DNA of 64,000 bases. Origin: Prorocentrum cordatum (lineage: Eukaryota; Sar; Dinophyceae; Prorocentrales; Prorocentraceae). The DNA is taken from the NCBI GenBank assembly GCA_963575745.1, contig CAUYUJ010017856.1:64814-128813 (forward strand), read 5' to 3'. Both the position numbers and the translations under genes were made by a program. Positions 1 to 12,855 of the stretch are shown here, piece after piece (positions within the stretch are counted from its first letter, which is position 1; each line of letters opens with the position of its first letter). The notes under the pieces are model-generated. The model was not told the origin of the DNA, made no database searches, and saw only the letters and a list, made by a program, of their open reading frames with translations.

Positions 1-230
1 AGAGCGACGAGGGTGCAGTGGAGAACATTTCTCTGCAGACGTAAACCTGCTTGAGGTCTCGGACAATTCGCTTGGGATATTCGCGTATTATGGTTATGAT
101 TATCACCTTTCTTGTTGCCCACTTCTGGGTCATACGGAGGTCGGGGTGGCCTGGATTTCGAAGTTCGATTTGCTCGTGCGGGTCTGGTGTGGGTTTCGCA
201 CCCGTGACATCCGATCCCATAATTGGAAAG

Positions 231-1325
231 AGCGTATTCTACCGCTGCTGGCGGAAAACTGGAGGGGGTCACTACCGGTTCGAACCCCTCCCCCGCCCCC
301 CTTCGGAAAACCGGGGGGGGGGGTTCACTACCGGTTCGAACCCCTCCCCCCCCCCCCCTCCCCAGTCCATCATGAAAAAGGGGGGTGGGGGGGGGGGGGG
401 GGGTCACTGCCGGTTCGAACCCCCCCCCCTCGCAAACCGGGGGGGGGGTGCGGACAGTGGTGGGGACGGTGGTGGTGGGGACAGTGGTGACGGGACAGCC
501 GGACAGTGGTGGGGACTGGGACAGTGGTGGGGACGGTAGTGGTGGGGACAGTGGTGAGGACAATGGTGGGAACAGTGGGGGCAGTGGGACAGTGGTGGGG
601 ACGGTGGTGGTGGGGACAGTGGTGTAGGGACAGTGGGAATGTGGTGGAAACAGTAGGACAGTTGAGGGTACAGTGGTGGTGGGGACAGTGGTGAAGGCGG
701 TGGCGAGGACGGCGGTGGGACAATTGGACAGAGGTATAGTGGGGACAGTGGTGGGGACACTGGGGTCAGTGGTGGGAACAGTGGGACAGCTCAGTGGGAC
801 AGCGGAGGAGTCAGTGGGACAGTGGGGACAGTGGGGATAGTCGGGCAGTGGTTGGGGCCGTGGAGAAAGTGGGGAGAGTGGAACCGTGGTGGGAACAGTG
901 GTGGGGACAGTGGGGACAGTGCGACAGTGGTGGTGGCACTGGTGGGGACAGTAGGGGCGGTGGTGGAACCAGTGGGGACAGTGGTGGTGAGGACAGTGGT
1001 GCTGGGAACAACAGTGGGGGATGTGGTGAGGACGGTGGTAGGGACCGGGAGTCGTTTGATGGCGGTGAGAGGGGAGGGTGGGGAGGGGTTCGAACCGGTA
1101 GTGACCCCGGGGGGGTTCGAACCGGTAGTGACCCCCTCTGGTTTTCGAGGGGGAGGGGGAGAGAGGGGGGAGGGGTTAGGGAAGGGGGGGTTTTTGCCGG
1201 GGGATGGGGGGGGGGATTCCAGCAGGGGGGAAGGGGGGGATTTTCGGAGGGGGGGGGGCCCCCGGGTTCCGAAGGAAAAGGGAGAGGGGGGGAATTTTCC
1301 ACAGTAAAGCGGCGGTGGATCACGC
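231..1325. repeat. G-rich GACAGTGGTGGG satellite block, copy 1
   Basis: The core (about 450-1020) is a degenerate minisatellite built on GGGGACAGTGGTGGGGACGG. Both sides carry short boxes containing the palindrome GGTTCGAACC next to CACTACC or GGTAGTGACCCC (near 277, 333, 412, 1086 and 1110). The left edge reads TACCGCTGCTGGCGGAAAA and the right edge TTTTCCACAGTAAAGCGGC, which are imperfect inverted repeats. A second copy with the same order of parts lies at 35962-37095. Long open frames here on both strands follow from the repeat and are not genes. Confidence 0.8.
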
Positions 1326-1441
1326 TCTCTCGAAAATTGCGAGTGGTGCGCGCTCGCGTGCAACTGTCGGGCTCGAGCTCTGTAATGAGTTTCGATCTCT
1401 ATAAGACAGGCGGCTTTGGATCCTAGAGTGCGAGAGTGTAA

Positions 1442-2250
1442 CTGCCAGCGTGCCGTGCCGTACTGTGCTGTGCCCGCGTGCCGTGCCGTGCCGTGCCGTG
1501 CCGTGCCGTGCCGTGCCGTGCCGTGTTTTGTGCGCGTGCAGTGCCGTGTTTGGTTGTGAGAGTGCGGAAGAGTCGCCGTGCCGTGCCGTGTCCGCGTGCC
1601 GTGCCGTAGCGTGCCGTGCCCGTTTTCGAGAGCGCGAAAGAGTTGCCCCGCCGTGCCGTGCCCGCGTGCCGTGCCGCACCGTGCACGGGTACGATGATGC
1701 GAAACCGTTGCCGTGCCGTGCCGTTCCGTAACGTGTTTCGGTTCGAGCATGCGAAGACGGCGCCGTGCCGGGTCGCACCCGCGTGTCGTTCCGTGCCATG
1801 CTTCGTCTCGAGAGTGCGACAAAGTTCCCGTGCCGCGCCGTGCCGCGTCCGCGTGCCGCGCCGTGCTTGGCTTTGTGAGTGCGAAGGACTTGTCGTGCCG
1901 TGCCGTGCCGTGCCGCACCCCGCATGCCGTGCCGTGCTTGGTTTTGGAGGTGCGAAAAAGCTGCCGTGCTGTGCCCGCGCTCCGTGCCGTGCCCGCGTGC
2001 CGTGCCGTGCGTGGTTTCGGAGGCGCGAAGAAGTTGCCGTGCCGTGCGCGCGTGCCATGTCGCATCGTGCCGTGCTTGGGTTCGAGAGCGCGAGAAGATG
2101 CTGTGCCGTGCCGTGTCCGCGTGACGTACCATGTTCGGTCTTGATCGTTTGAACGGGCTGCCCTGTCGCGCCGTGCTGGGCACAAGTGCCGTGCCGTGCT
2201 TAATTTGCGAGTGCGAAGAAGCCGTCGTGCCGTACCGTGCCGGCCTTGTG
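1442..2250. repeat. TGCCG pentanucleotide satellite
   Basis: About 800 bp of CCGTGCCGTG and close variants, broken by recurring spacers of the type GAGAGTGCGAAGAAGTTG (near 1556, 1627, 1745, 1810, 1880, 1950, 2020 and 2085). This gives a higher-order unit of roughly 60-90 bp. The minus strand reads open for over 400 codons as an Arg/His/Gly/Thr repeat, as expected from the array. Confidence 0.8.
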
Positions 2251-2454
2251 TTTTATCATGCAGCTTTGATGTTGCGGGTCTCGATGCTGGTGTGCGAGCA
2301 GCATGTGCACGATGAGGGCGATGCGATCGAATTGCGCCAGCTCAACGATCAGGAAGAGAGGGTGCGTAGGGAAAAGAAAGGGAAAGGGACGGGGGAGGCC
2401 GGTGCGAGAGGGAGGGCGTGCGGGGGGGAGGGGCGGAGGGGGGGATTCGGGGAA

Positions 2455-3240
2455 GGGTCCTCCTCCTCCTCCTCCTCTTCCTCCTCCTCCTCCTCCTCCT
2501 CCTCCTTCTCCTCCCCCTCTCCCTCCTTCCCTCCCTCCTCCCTCCCTCCTGCTCCGTTCCCCCCCCGTCTTCGCCCCGCCCCCTCCCTATGCCGAGGGGC
2601 CCTGTGCTGCGGCGGGCGCCCCCCCCGCCGCGCGCCGCCGCGGCCGCGCCCCCAGGAGTGCGCGGCCGGGCGCTCGGGAGGTTCCGTGTCGATCCGGCGC
2701 GGCCTCGACGGGACGCCACCAGGAGGACTCTTCCAGGCTCTTCCTTCCGACCTCCTCTCCTCCTCCTAGCCTTTCCTCCTCCTCCTATCCCTCCTGCTCC
2801 ATCCCGCCTCCGGCCTCCGCCTCCTCCTCAGCCTCCTCGTCCCGTCCGTCCTCCTCCTCCTGCCTCCGTCCGCTACCCCTACCTCCTCCTCCTTCCTCCT
2901 CCTAATCCTCTCGTCGTCGTCCGTAGTCCTCCTCCTCTCACTCTCCTACTCCTCCGGTCCTCCTCCTCCTAATCCGCCTGCCGCCTCCTCCCTCCTCAAT
3001 CCTCCTTGTCCTCCTGCCCCCCCCCCCTTCCTCCTCCTCCTTCACCTCCTCTCTCCTCCTCCTCATCCTCGTCCTCTGCCCCTCATGCTCATCCTCCTCA
3101 TCCTCACTCCTCCTCCTCCTCCTCCTCCTTCGTCTTCTCCCCCTCTCCTCCTACATCCCCTCCTCCTCCTCCTCCTCCTCCTCCTCCTCCTCCTCCTCCT
3201 CCTCCTCCTCCTCCTCTTCCTCCTCACTCCTCTCTCTCTT
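2455..3240. repeat. CTC/TCC trinucleotide-rich tract
   Basis: Interrupted (CTC)n and (TCC)n with a nearly pure stretch at about 3108-3225. GC-rich DNA at 2560-2700 separates two blocks. No gene-like reading frame is seen. Confidence 0.85.
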
Positions 3241-3966
3241 CCCTCCCCTTCCCGCCCCTCTGCAACCACACAGGTGTAGCCCGAGCGGGGCAGCTTTCTT
3301 CCGCATGTTTTTTTGTCGGACGCGCAGGATTTCAAAAGGTGGTCTTTCTTATGTTCTTCTTCAACTGGAACGTTCCTGGCTTTCCAATATGTCGTTCACG
3401 CTGCAGCGTTGGCAACATTTCAGGATCGGCGCTTTGTTCCCGTCTTTCAGATTCGCGCTCTCGCCCCATCGCGGGCTCCTTCTCACGTGCCTGCTGTTGC
3501 GGCTGTTCCTCCTCCTCCTCCTCCTCGTTCCTTATCCTGCTGCTCATTCTGCTGCTTATCCGCCACCTTCTCTTCCACCTCCTCCAAAGTACGAAGCTCC
3601 CCCTTTCTGCTTGCGCACAACGCGACAGGGTCATACTGGGGGTACCAGGCTTGCCATGCCATCCGTATGCCGATGTAGAAACGTCAGCGCAATGGGGCGG
3701 GAAGGGTGGGAGGGGTGAGATGTCAGGTATGGCGCGAGCGCACCGCTCTTGTCCTCCCTCTCTCCTTCCCTCGCCGTCTCCGAATCGGAATGCCCCCCCC
3801 CCCCCCCCCAGGTGCTTCTCTCCACAGAAGTGACAAGAGGCGGGTTCCAACAACCAGCCCACTCTTCGCCCTTCGAGCCCCAGGGCGTGCTGGACCTCTG
3901 GAATATACATATGAGCGCCTCGGAGCCTGTGCTCTTGAGGGGACACAGCATCGGTCGAGGACGGCT

Positions 3967-4095
3967 CCGCGTGCGGATCATGTATTAAACATGGAGGGAT
4001 TTAGTGTTAAAAACAACGATGAGTTCATGCAAACATTTATTCATAAACTGATCATGTGTAAACGAAATCATATATTGTAAGTCCCGTGTATTAGA
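3967..4095. repeat. Dispersed repeat G, uninterrupted copy
   Basis: It starts with CTCCGCGTGCGGATCATGT, a short hairpin, followed by AAAAACAACGATGAGTTCAT and an A/T-rich tail ending near GTCCCGTGTATTAGAAACTGC. The same order occurs at 46806-47880, where it is split by another repeat. This copy shows the empty site. The class is unknown. Confidence 0.6.
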
Positions 4096-4224
4096 AACTG
4101 CACTGTATCCTTTCCTGCACCGTGCCCCAGGGGCCCCAGGGCGAAGGGCTCGCAGTGGGAATCCTGAGGCTCTTGTCGCCCTCGCTGCCCGGAATGGCGG
4201 AGCCTTGGCAGCAGCCGCCTTGGG

Positions 4225-4405
4225 TTAAGTCGGGCGTATCCCCCTACAGGGGGATTTTCGACGAACAAATACCACAAAAATGCCCCCAAAAGGTTAAAAC
4301 ATATTAGACTATTTTTGTTATCTTTTGGGATTATTTTTTGATTATCTTTTGGGTGTTTTTTATTTTCGTCGAAAATCCCCCTGTAGGGGGACAGGCCCGA
4401 CTTAA
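4225..4405. mobile_element. MITE family A (8-bp target duplication), copy 1
   Basis: A 181-bp element with about 40-bp terminal inverted repeats: TTAAGTCGGG at the left, CCCGACTTAA at the right, and the inner palindrome TCCCCCTACAGGGGGA within each end. The interior is A/T-rich and non-coding. The element is bounded by a perfect 8-bp direct repeat GCCTTGGG (4217-4224 and 4406-4413). Sister copies lie at 14049-14208 and 48302-48493. An 8-bp duplication is typical of hAT and P-type transposons, so this is probably a non-autonomous relative; that assignment is inference. Confidence 0.88.
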
Positions 4406-4559
4406 GCCTTGGGTGCCGGCTCCCCGTGGCTCAGGCCGTGCCCCTGCCGGCGATCGCGCGCCGCGGCCGTCTGGCTTGACCCCGCCAGCTGCTGCTGCTG
4501 CAGCGGCTGCGCGGCTGGCCCTCCGTCGCCGTCGCCCGGAGCTGGTGCAGCAGCCGATA

Positions 4560-4709
4560 GGGGGCCACATGCGAACCCTACCCCTGCCCCCCACGATTTC
4601 TGAGGGGGAGGGTGGGGTTCACTTCGTTCGGGAGCTCTCGAGCGAAGTGAACCCCACCCTCCCCCTCAGAAGTCGTGGGGGGCAGGGGTAGGGTTCGCAT
4701 GTGGCCCCC
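4560..4709. mobile_element. MITE family B (150-bp palindrome, TA site), copy 1
   Basis: A 150-bp near-perfect palindrome; the 75-bp arms differ at about three positions. It starts GGGGGCCACATGCGAACCC, ends with the complement, and is flanked by TA on both sides (4558-4559, 4710-4711). It has no coding capacity. The other copies are 10107-10256, 46478-46627 and the internally deleted 56001-56101. TA duplication suggests Tc1/mariner-type mobilisation. Confidence 0.85.
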
Positions 4710-4859
4710 TAGCCGAGGCGGGGGCGGCCCTGCTGGCCGTTAGCTGAGAGATGGATGCCAACTCGTTCTGCTCGTCGGAGGCCCTGGCGGCGAGGCTCCG
4801 CTCGCAGGCTGCCATCACGTGACCATCAGGGGCAGTGACCAGGCAGGAAGAGTGTGGGG

Positions 4860-5105
4860 CAGCCTGCTCAGAGGCTGGAACATGTTGCCCTGCTGCCTTT
4901 CTCGTCCTCGACGATCTCGGCTTCCGTCTCCCGAATGGCCTCGAGCTCCTTTCGCACGAGACCTTCCTGCTGCTCATTGTGTCGCCGAGCGTTCGGCACT
5001 TTGACTTGTAAGCTTCGACGGTGCTCGAGCTGCTTCTGATGCCTGTTGCGTCTGTCCGATGCTGCTGTAGCTGGGCACTGGTCGGCTTGGCAGCGGTTCC
5101 GATGC
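4860..5105 (-). pseudogene. Possible coiled-coil coding remnant
   Basis: One minus-strand frame, without a start codon, reads as a charged helical segment: KQLEHRRSLQ near the start, then VRKELEAIRETEAEIVEDEK, then a stop near 4878. The Glu/Lys/Arg/Gln content differs from the surrounding GC-biased noise. It may be a fragment of a LINE first ORF or of a host gene. No family is recognised. Confidence 0.25.
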
Positions 5106-5454
5106 CGCGCACGGCCCGGAGGCTCGTCTACTGAGCCCTCTCCGCTGGGCCGCCAACCGTTGCCAGCCTCGAACTTATCCTTATCCCTAAGATTGACACG
5201 CCAAAAAGCGATGACAATCTTAGGGATGCGCCCTCAAAAAATAAGGGAATCCCTAAGATTGGCATCGCGATGAGGAGATGCACAGCATAGGGATAGGGAT
5301 ATGTTCCAGGCCGCCAACCGCACCCAGCTTCGCGATGATGTCGAGGGCCCCTTGGCAGACCTTGATCTGCCGACCCGAGTTGTCGGGCGGCTGTGGATCG
5401 CCTCCCGCCCCGCCGAGCTCCGTGGAGGCAGGGCGGTGCTGCAGCTGGTCCTGG

Positions 5455-5940
<486 letters not shown>

Positions 5941-6171
5941 TTGATGATGAGGAGGAGGAGGAGGAGGTTACCAAAGGAGCGCAAAGCGAACAACGGAGGA
6001 GAAGGAGGAGGAGGAGGAGGAGAAGGAGGAGGAAGACGAGGAGGATAAGGAGGAGGAGGAGGAGGAGGCGGTAGCCCTGGGGGATCATTATCTCCAACCA
6101 CTTGCCTTGCTCGGCCTCCCTCAGGCGTCGCACCCTGGCGGTCCCGCACAAAGACACAACTCGAGGGCGAC

Positions 6172-6693
6172 ATGGACAGGGTCGCTGCGTCGGCGTTGGC
6201 TGATTTTCAGGCGGAGGTCGAGATGCACCAGAGGCGCGTCAAGTCCCTCGAAATCAACCAGGCCGTCAAATATGCGCAAGCAAAGACGCTGCTCCCCGAC
6301 ACCGTCACCAAAGAAGAGCCAGGATATCCAGTGTCGGACCCGCAACTCCATGGGATGCCCAGCAAGCTTTTGGACGCGGGGGCGAAAAGGCTTGGCTTCG
6401 AGGTCAGCGACTTCAAGAAGCAAGCCACCGCCAAGGCCACGCAGGTCAAGGCGACGATCCCTGGACCACTGGGCCCAATCCTCCAAAGGGCGTGTCAGCT
6501 GCTGGCGCTGCCGCTTCTGGTCCTAGTGGTTCTGGCGGTTCTGCTCCTCCCATCCAAGGTGTTCCAGCTGCCGTGGAGTGGGCCGCCGAGGATCCAGACC
6601 TGGTCGAGCACTTCAAAAGCTGTGGATCTGATGCAGACCCAGCAGGCACTTTGTGGAACACTTTGTGGGAGGCCCCCAGAAGGTCGCCAATAA
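6172..6693 (+). CDS. Unidentified protein fragment
   Basis: An ATG-started frame of 173 codons. Residues 1-100 look like real protein, with balanced composition, a helical N-terminus (DFQAEVEMHQRRVKSLEINQ) and the segment SKLLDAGAKRLGFEVSDFKK. From about residue 100 the frame becomes a run of Leu/Val (ALPLLVLVVLAVLLLP), while the neighbouring frame (6492-6752) reads an Ala/Gly/Ser linker followed by a plausible acidic segment (EDPDLVEHFKSC). Either the protein ends in one membrane helix, or a frameshift near 6480 joins the two frames; I favour the frameshift. No domain is recognised. Confidence 0.35.
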   Translation: MDRVAASALADFQAEVEMHQRRVKSLEINQAVKYAQAKTLLPDTVTKEEPGYPVSDPQLHGMPSKLLDAGAKRLGFEVSDFKKQATAKATQVKATIPGPLGPILQRACQLLALPLLVLVVLAVLLLPSKVFQLPWSGPPRIQTWSSTSKAVDLMQTQQALCGTLCGRPPEGRQ

Positions 6694-6752
6694 TACGCGG
6701 GTTTGGCGCATTCAATGGTTTCACGGTGTCGTCAAACAACTTTAACTCATGA

Positions 6753-9700
6753 GTTCTTGCGCAGACGCTTACGGAGTGGGCCCGCACAGGCTCGTCTCTC
6801 CCGTTGCCCCACGTACTCTGCCTGCAGGAGGAAAAGCTGAATTTCGCGGACAGGGTTTAAGCGGCATCCAGGTTGTCGTCCAGTCGTGGGTTCCACCGCA
6901 ATAATGTCTTCGCTATTTCCGCGGGTGGTGGGGGCACAGAGAGGATCGGCGGGTGCGCAGTCCTATCGAGGATAACGGCATCCCCCACTCCTTGCTCGAC
7001 GGAACTACTATTGCCCCCATGGCTTGTCGATCGTATGCCTCGACATCGGTTGTGAGTTGCCTCTCTACCTATGTTCGGTCTACCTCACCACCACAGTTGG
7101 CCTCAGCGGCGATAGCTTCGACCTCCTCGAGGGCATCGTGGGCCTCGCTGGCAATCTCAGAGGACCGTGGTTGCTTCGGGGAAGATCGTGACATGCGACC
7201 AGGGGAACTAGAGGAATGGGTCAGGCATGGTAAACTATAGTTAGAACACATTCGACAGGGAGCCGCCGTCTGCAGACAGGGAGACATACCTCGGCATTGT
7301 CTCAAGCGCGATCTTCCCCTTTGTTTCCAAAAGTTGAAGCAGCGCAGGGCCCCGCGGCCGAGTCGCGCGCGCCTGCTGCCGCCGTATTCTCGGGGCTTCG
7401 TCGGGGGGCCACTGCGTCGAGGGCGGTGCGTCCGAAGAGGTTCCCGATCGAGAGGCCCCTGCCAGTCCGACCTACTCCTGTCGAGGCGCAGAGTGAGGAG
7501 TGGGTTTGGGGAGCTGGTCAGCCGCTGTCTCGGGATCCTGGAACGGCGTGCAAGTGCTGGCTGGACAACGTTGAGTCATGCCTGGTCCAGCTGCGTGCCG
7601 TCTGCCAGCGCAGCTGAACAGGGCGCAGTGCAGGCCTGAAGGGGGTGAATGTGGTGTTCGGGGCGGCTTGGGAGCAAGATGTCAGAGTGGGCTCCTGCCT
7701 CGTGTGCCGGCAGTGGCCCTCCTGCCTCTCGGCTTTCGCGCGCCTTCGCGCGGTCGGCTGCGGCGCGAGGGGGGGGGTCTCTGTCGCTTGGCTGCCCGCG
7801 GGCGGCAGGCGCGCACCTGGCAGTGCATTTCAGACAACTGGTCTTCGGGGGGCCCGCTGTCGGCATGGGCTGGGCACCCATGGCCTCGCTTGTCTGTCTT
7901 GTTCAAGGGGTGGGCGAAGGGCCTTAGAGTCCTTGGAAAGGGGGTCGGGATTCCTGTCAATGCTGCGCAGGCTTGCGATCGCGAGTTCTTGGGGCTGTCT
8001 GGGGGCCGATGATCTCGGGGCCCATGGTTGCGAATGGCGGCGTCGCCGCAGGCTGCAGCGACTCGCTGGCTTTCGACCAATTGCTTGTGCACGCGCGTCT
8101 AAAGAAGTTTCAGTTGAGCAAATCTTCAGGTCTCGTTCCATACTTAGCTGGCGGTGTCCTGTTGACAGTTGTAAACGGTGGGGGCTCTAGGGCCGCGCCT
8201 GAGCAGGACGCGCAGCCAACCGGGGTCAAGAGAGAATCACAGCGTGTCGGGCGACTAAGAGGAGCTGTGCCAGTGTCAGCACGACAAGGGGTGGGGTCTC
8301 CCGCGGCGGCGGCGGTCCGGGGTTCGGCTGTCGCTGGCATCTCAGTGCAGAAGCATCGCTTGCTCCGCCTCGGCACCCTCCGCGCGGAGGGTAGAGTGCC
8401 CCCCCGGGACCTCATTGGCTCTCAGGCTCAGGGCCGCGCCTCGGGGTGCTCATAGGGACCCGTTTGTGCTTCGCACAGTGGAAGTGGCAAAGTATTGGGC
8501 TCTTTCTGCGGCTTATCGGCGGCCCAGCCTCCAGAGGCCTGCCTGGGGGCCGCCCGCGGGGTCCTTTCCAGGCCTCGGCCCCAGTCCCAAGTTGTAGGCC
8601 CTGCTCAGGCAGGGTTACTGTCTCTGGTCCGCGCTGGGTCTGCCAGTTCCATTGTCTATGGCGTCGCATGGGGACTTTATTGCGACTCGGTTTCCTCTTG
8701 TGTTCGCGGAGCATGTAGCCCGGCACTCGGCGCTTGCAGCCTCGGGTGTTGCGGCGCCTTTCGTGGGGCGGGGGGTGCTTGGTTCCCGTTTCTTTATTGG
8801 GTCCCTGTTGCTGCCGTGCTTGCCGAGGGGTGCGCCGAGGGTTGGGCGGCGTCCATGGCGGCAGCCATTCGTTCGCTTGTGGTGGGCAATCGCTAGCCTC
8901 GGGCCCGCCTTCCCTCTCGCGGTGAAGCCTTGCGTGGTCGTTGTGCGCGTTGCGGTGGCCCCGGGGCTCTCCGTCCATCGCTTCTATCTGCGCATCAAAT
9001 TTCTCGGGGCTCGGGAAGGAAAGCTGCCCGCCTCATTTTCAGCAAGCTGCTCGTTTTTGTCAGTGGGCTCAGTGAATAGTTCGGTGCGATGCTTTCGCGT
9101 TGTCTCTGGCCCAGTTCAGAGTTCGCCTCTCCCCGCCGCGAGGCGCCCGAGGAAAGCTGGTTGAGGTTTGTCAGCGCGTGTCCTAGTTCGAGTGTTTGAG
9201 CCGAATCTCCGTCGACGGGTGCGCTTCCCATGCGGCCCGTGCTGGGCTGAATGGAGCTGGGGGGGCCGTGGTGGCTGTCGACTGTGCGGGCCAGCTTGGC
9301 GCGGCAACGCGCGGCGTTGTGTCACTTTTGTTTGCCGCTTCCCATGTCGCTAGAGACAGGGGGTTTTCTTTTCCGCGTGTTGAGTTACACCTCTGGGTGG
9401 AGTGAATGGGGCCCGCTTGCAATGGTCTGCGACTGCGCGGGTGCATGACTCGCGGGGCTTCTCTGACTTCTCGATCCCGGGCGTCAGCTTCTGGGCCAAC
9501 TGGCAGGGCGGCGTCGGGCAAGGGGCCCGAATCTGCATGGTCAAAGCACGCCGGTGAGAGCGATGTGCTAGGACTGATCAGGATCTCCGGCTAGTACGAG
9601 AAAGCGGCCGACAACTTTGGCCGACAGGGAGTTCAGGTTTGGGGCGTGCCAGAGGAATGGCCCTTGTTTGTCTCGGGATGTGCGAGAGTTGTTTGAGACT

Positions 9701-10106
9701 GTGGCCCGTGGCGCGGCCGTGCCCAGACAGCCTTCTGGTCGCTGGGCCAGCCGGACTCGCGCGGCGTAGCAGGCGCATCATACATCGAGTTCGAGGTCGA
9801 GACTCCGCAGGTTTTCTTAGACTTGTGCCAGGAGGAGGGGTGCGTTCTTTTGATGGGGGCCCCAGGGCTGTGGGGCTGCGGTGTCTCCGTCGCCGCCCCC
9901 TCCGCCTCCCCCGCTGGGCCCGGGAACTTTGTCCGGGCCTCTGAGGTCGCTTGGGGGTTCCTGTGACAGTCTGTCGTCCGGGCCGAAATTCAGGCTGAGT
10001 GTGGAGATGGGCTTCTGGATCTGCTTTTCTGCCGGGCCTCGGCGCGCCAGTCTGCGCGAGGGGGCCTCTTGTGCACCTGCAAGGGTCCTCTCGCGCTGGA
10101 CAAATA
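6753..10106. other. GC-rich stretch without a recognisable gene
   Basis: Many short open frames occur on both strands, as expected at this GC content. None shows a domain, a signal peptide followed by a sensible protein, or a repeat register. I see no microsatellite longer than a few units and no inverted-repeat element here. Confidence 0.5.
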
Positions 10107-10256
10107 GGGGCCACATGCGAACCCAACCCCGTACCCCCCACGATTTCTGAGTGGGAGGGTGGGGTTCACTTCGCTCGGGAGCTCCCGAACAAAGTGAACC
10201 GCACCCTCCCCCTCAGAAGTCGTGGTGGGTAGGGGTAGGGTTCGCGTGTGGCTCCA
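10107..10256. mobile_element. MITE family B, copy 2
   Basis: Exactly 150 bp, like copies 1 and 3, and flanked by TA (10105-10106 and 10257-10258). It is more diverged, with GTGGCTCCA at the right end and several arm mismatches, so it is probably older. Confidence 0.8.
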
Positions 10257-10679
10257 TAATTAAGAGACCCAGGGATCTCGGCTCAGGCGGAGCCTGCTCC
10301 CAGGACAACGTGGGCGAGGCCGCCGTGGGGCTTCCGTTTGGGCCAGCACAGGGAATCCAAGCCGCTTGGGGCCCTTTGCTGGCTTGTGGGCCCTCGGGGT
10401 GGCCGCTTGTGGAGCGTCGGGCCTTGACGCTGATGCTGCGGATGTCCTCCCTGCGACGGCCCTAGCCCTCTAACTCGCCCATCGTCGTCATTCCTTCGCT
10501 CGCCGTCCCGCATAATGCCAGGTGGCACGGCTTTAAGTCCCCAGAGGCGCTTGCTGCTTGGAAGAGTGACCAGCGTAGCAGGGGGGGGTGCTTCTGGTGA
10601 GTGGGACGAGGAGGCATATTGGCTGGCCTTGTCGGCTAGGTGCCAGGCGGTGAAGACCCACCCCGCATCATCAGTGCCC

Positions 10680-11300
<621 letters not shown>

Positions 11301-11879
11301 TTGCCAGCGCCAGCATCCGAGTTCCGAGGGCTGGCTTTCGCTCTTTTCGGACCGCTGGGAGGCTGCCCGTCGCCGCGGCTGAAACCCACGTCGAGTTGCA
11401 GGCAACTTTGGGGAGGGGTGGGGGCAGATGTTCGGGAGGAGGACGGGGCGGATGGGGGAGGAGGGGGGGGGGACGGGGGATGAGAGGATGATAGTGCGAT
11501 TCTCGGGCAAACCCACTGATAGCGCGTGCATGTAACAGCTCGGCGCGGGGGGCACATTTCATGTGGATCTGAAATGCCAGGGGCTGCGTCAGCGGTGTCA
11601 GGTTCCGATGCTAGAACAGCACCTTTCCACGATGAGCGGAATACTACATTCTATAATGATGTTTGAGGACAAGGACAGGGAGGACGGGGAACCACATGAT
11701 GATGGGGATGGAGTGCTGCGGGTCGGAGAAACCATAGGAGAAACACACATGAGGAAGAGGATAAGTGAACCGACGGGGATGGGGGGGGGAAACAAAAAGG
11801 AGAGGATGGAGACGGATAGAGAGAAGGAGGGACATGAGGGAAATGGAGGAGTTGGCTGGCAAGAGGAGGGGCGTGGATG
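11301..11879. other. Unassigned spacer
   Basis: GC-rich DNA grading into purine-rich DNA. An open frame at 11563-11880 (105 codons) has Met/Glu/Gly-rich, low-complexity composition and runs into the GAT array, so it is not annotated as a gene. Confidence 0.4.
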
Positions 11880-12245
11880 ATGAGATGATGATGATGCTGA
11901 TGCTGATGCTGATGATTATGATGATGCTGCTGATGATGATGCTGCTGCTGATGATGATGATGATGCTGCTGATAATGATGATGACGATCATGATGCTGAT
12001 GCGGCTGATGATGCTGATGATACTGCTGATGCTGATGATGTTGATGATGGTGATGATGACGATGATGCTGATGCTGGTGCTGCTGCTGCTGCTGATGATG
12101 ATGATGATGGTGGTGCTGGTGGTGGTTGTGACGATGATGATGATGATGATGAGGATGAGGAGAAGGAGGTGTAAGAGGAGAAGGAGAAGGAGGAGGAGGC
12201 GGAAACGGAGACGGAGACGGATGCTTAGGATGCTGCTGCTGATGG

Positions 12246-12294
<49 letters not shown>

Positions 12295-12479
12295 AATGGT
12301 GATGATGATGCTGATGGTGATGATGATGCTGATGCTGCTGCCGATGATGGTGATGATGATGATGCTGATGATGATGCTGCTGCTGCTGATGATGATGCTG
12401 ATGCTGATGATGCTGCTGCTGCTGATGATGATGATGATGCTGATGCTGATGCTGATGCTGATGCTGATGCTGATGCTGG

Positions 12480-12511
<32 letters not shown>

Positions 12512-12641
12512 CTGATGATGATGATGCTAATGATGATGATGATGATGACGGTGATGATGATGCTGATGATGATGTTGTTGATGATGATGATGATGATGAT
12601 GATGATGTGATGATGCTGATGCTGATGATGATGATGATGAT

Positions 12642-12694
<53 letters not shown>

Positions 12695-12695
12695 C

Positions 12696-12740
<45 letters not shown>

Positions 12741-12749
12741 CTGATGATG

Positions 12750-12795
<46 letters not shown>

Positions 12796-12855
12796 TGATG
12801 ATGATGAGGAGGAGGAGGAGGAGGAGGAGGGGAGGAGGAGGAGGAGGAGGAGGTG
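11880..12855. repeat. GAT/GCT trinucleotide array, about 1 kb
   Basis: Interrupted ATG/GAT repeats with frequent GCT units. A GAG/AAG block lies at 12150-12230 and pure (GAT)n near 12250-12295 and 12640-12790. A GGA tail covers 12807-12855. This is the second large GAT array of the window. Confidence 0.93.

Noticed and set aside
271-420. tRNA genes suggested by GGTTCGAACCCC boxes
   Set aside because: No cloverleaf, A-box or acceptor stem can be drawn around the boxes; the motif is part of a satellite. The B-box resemblance is kept only as a finding.
4225-4405. piggyBac assignment for MITE A because of TTAA ends
   Set aside because: Perfect 8-bp duplications lie outside TTAA at three loci, and one copy begins TTAT.
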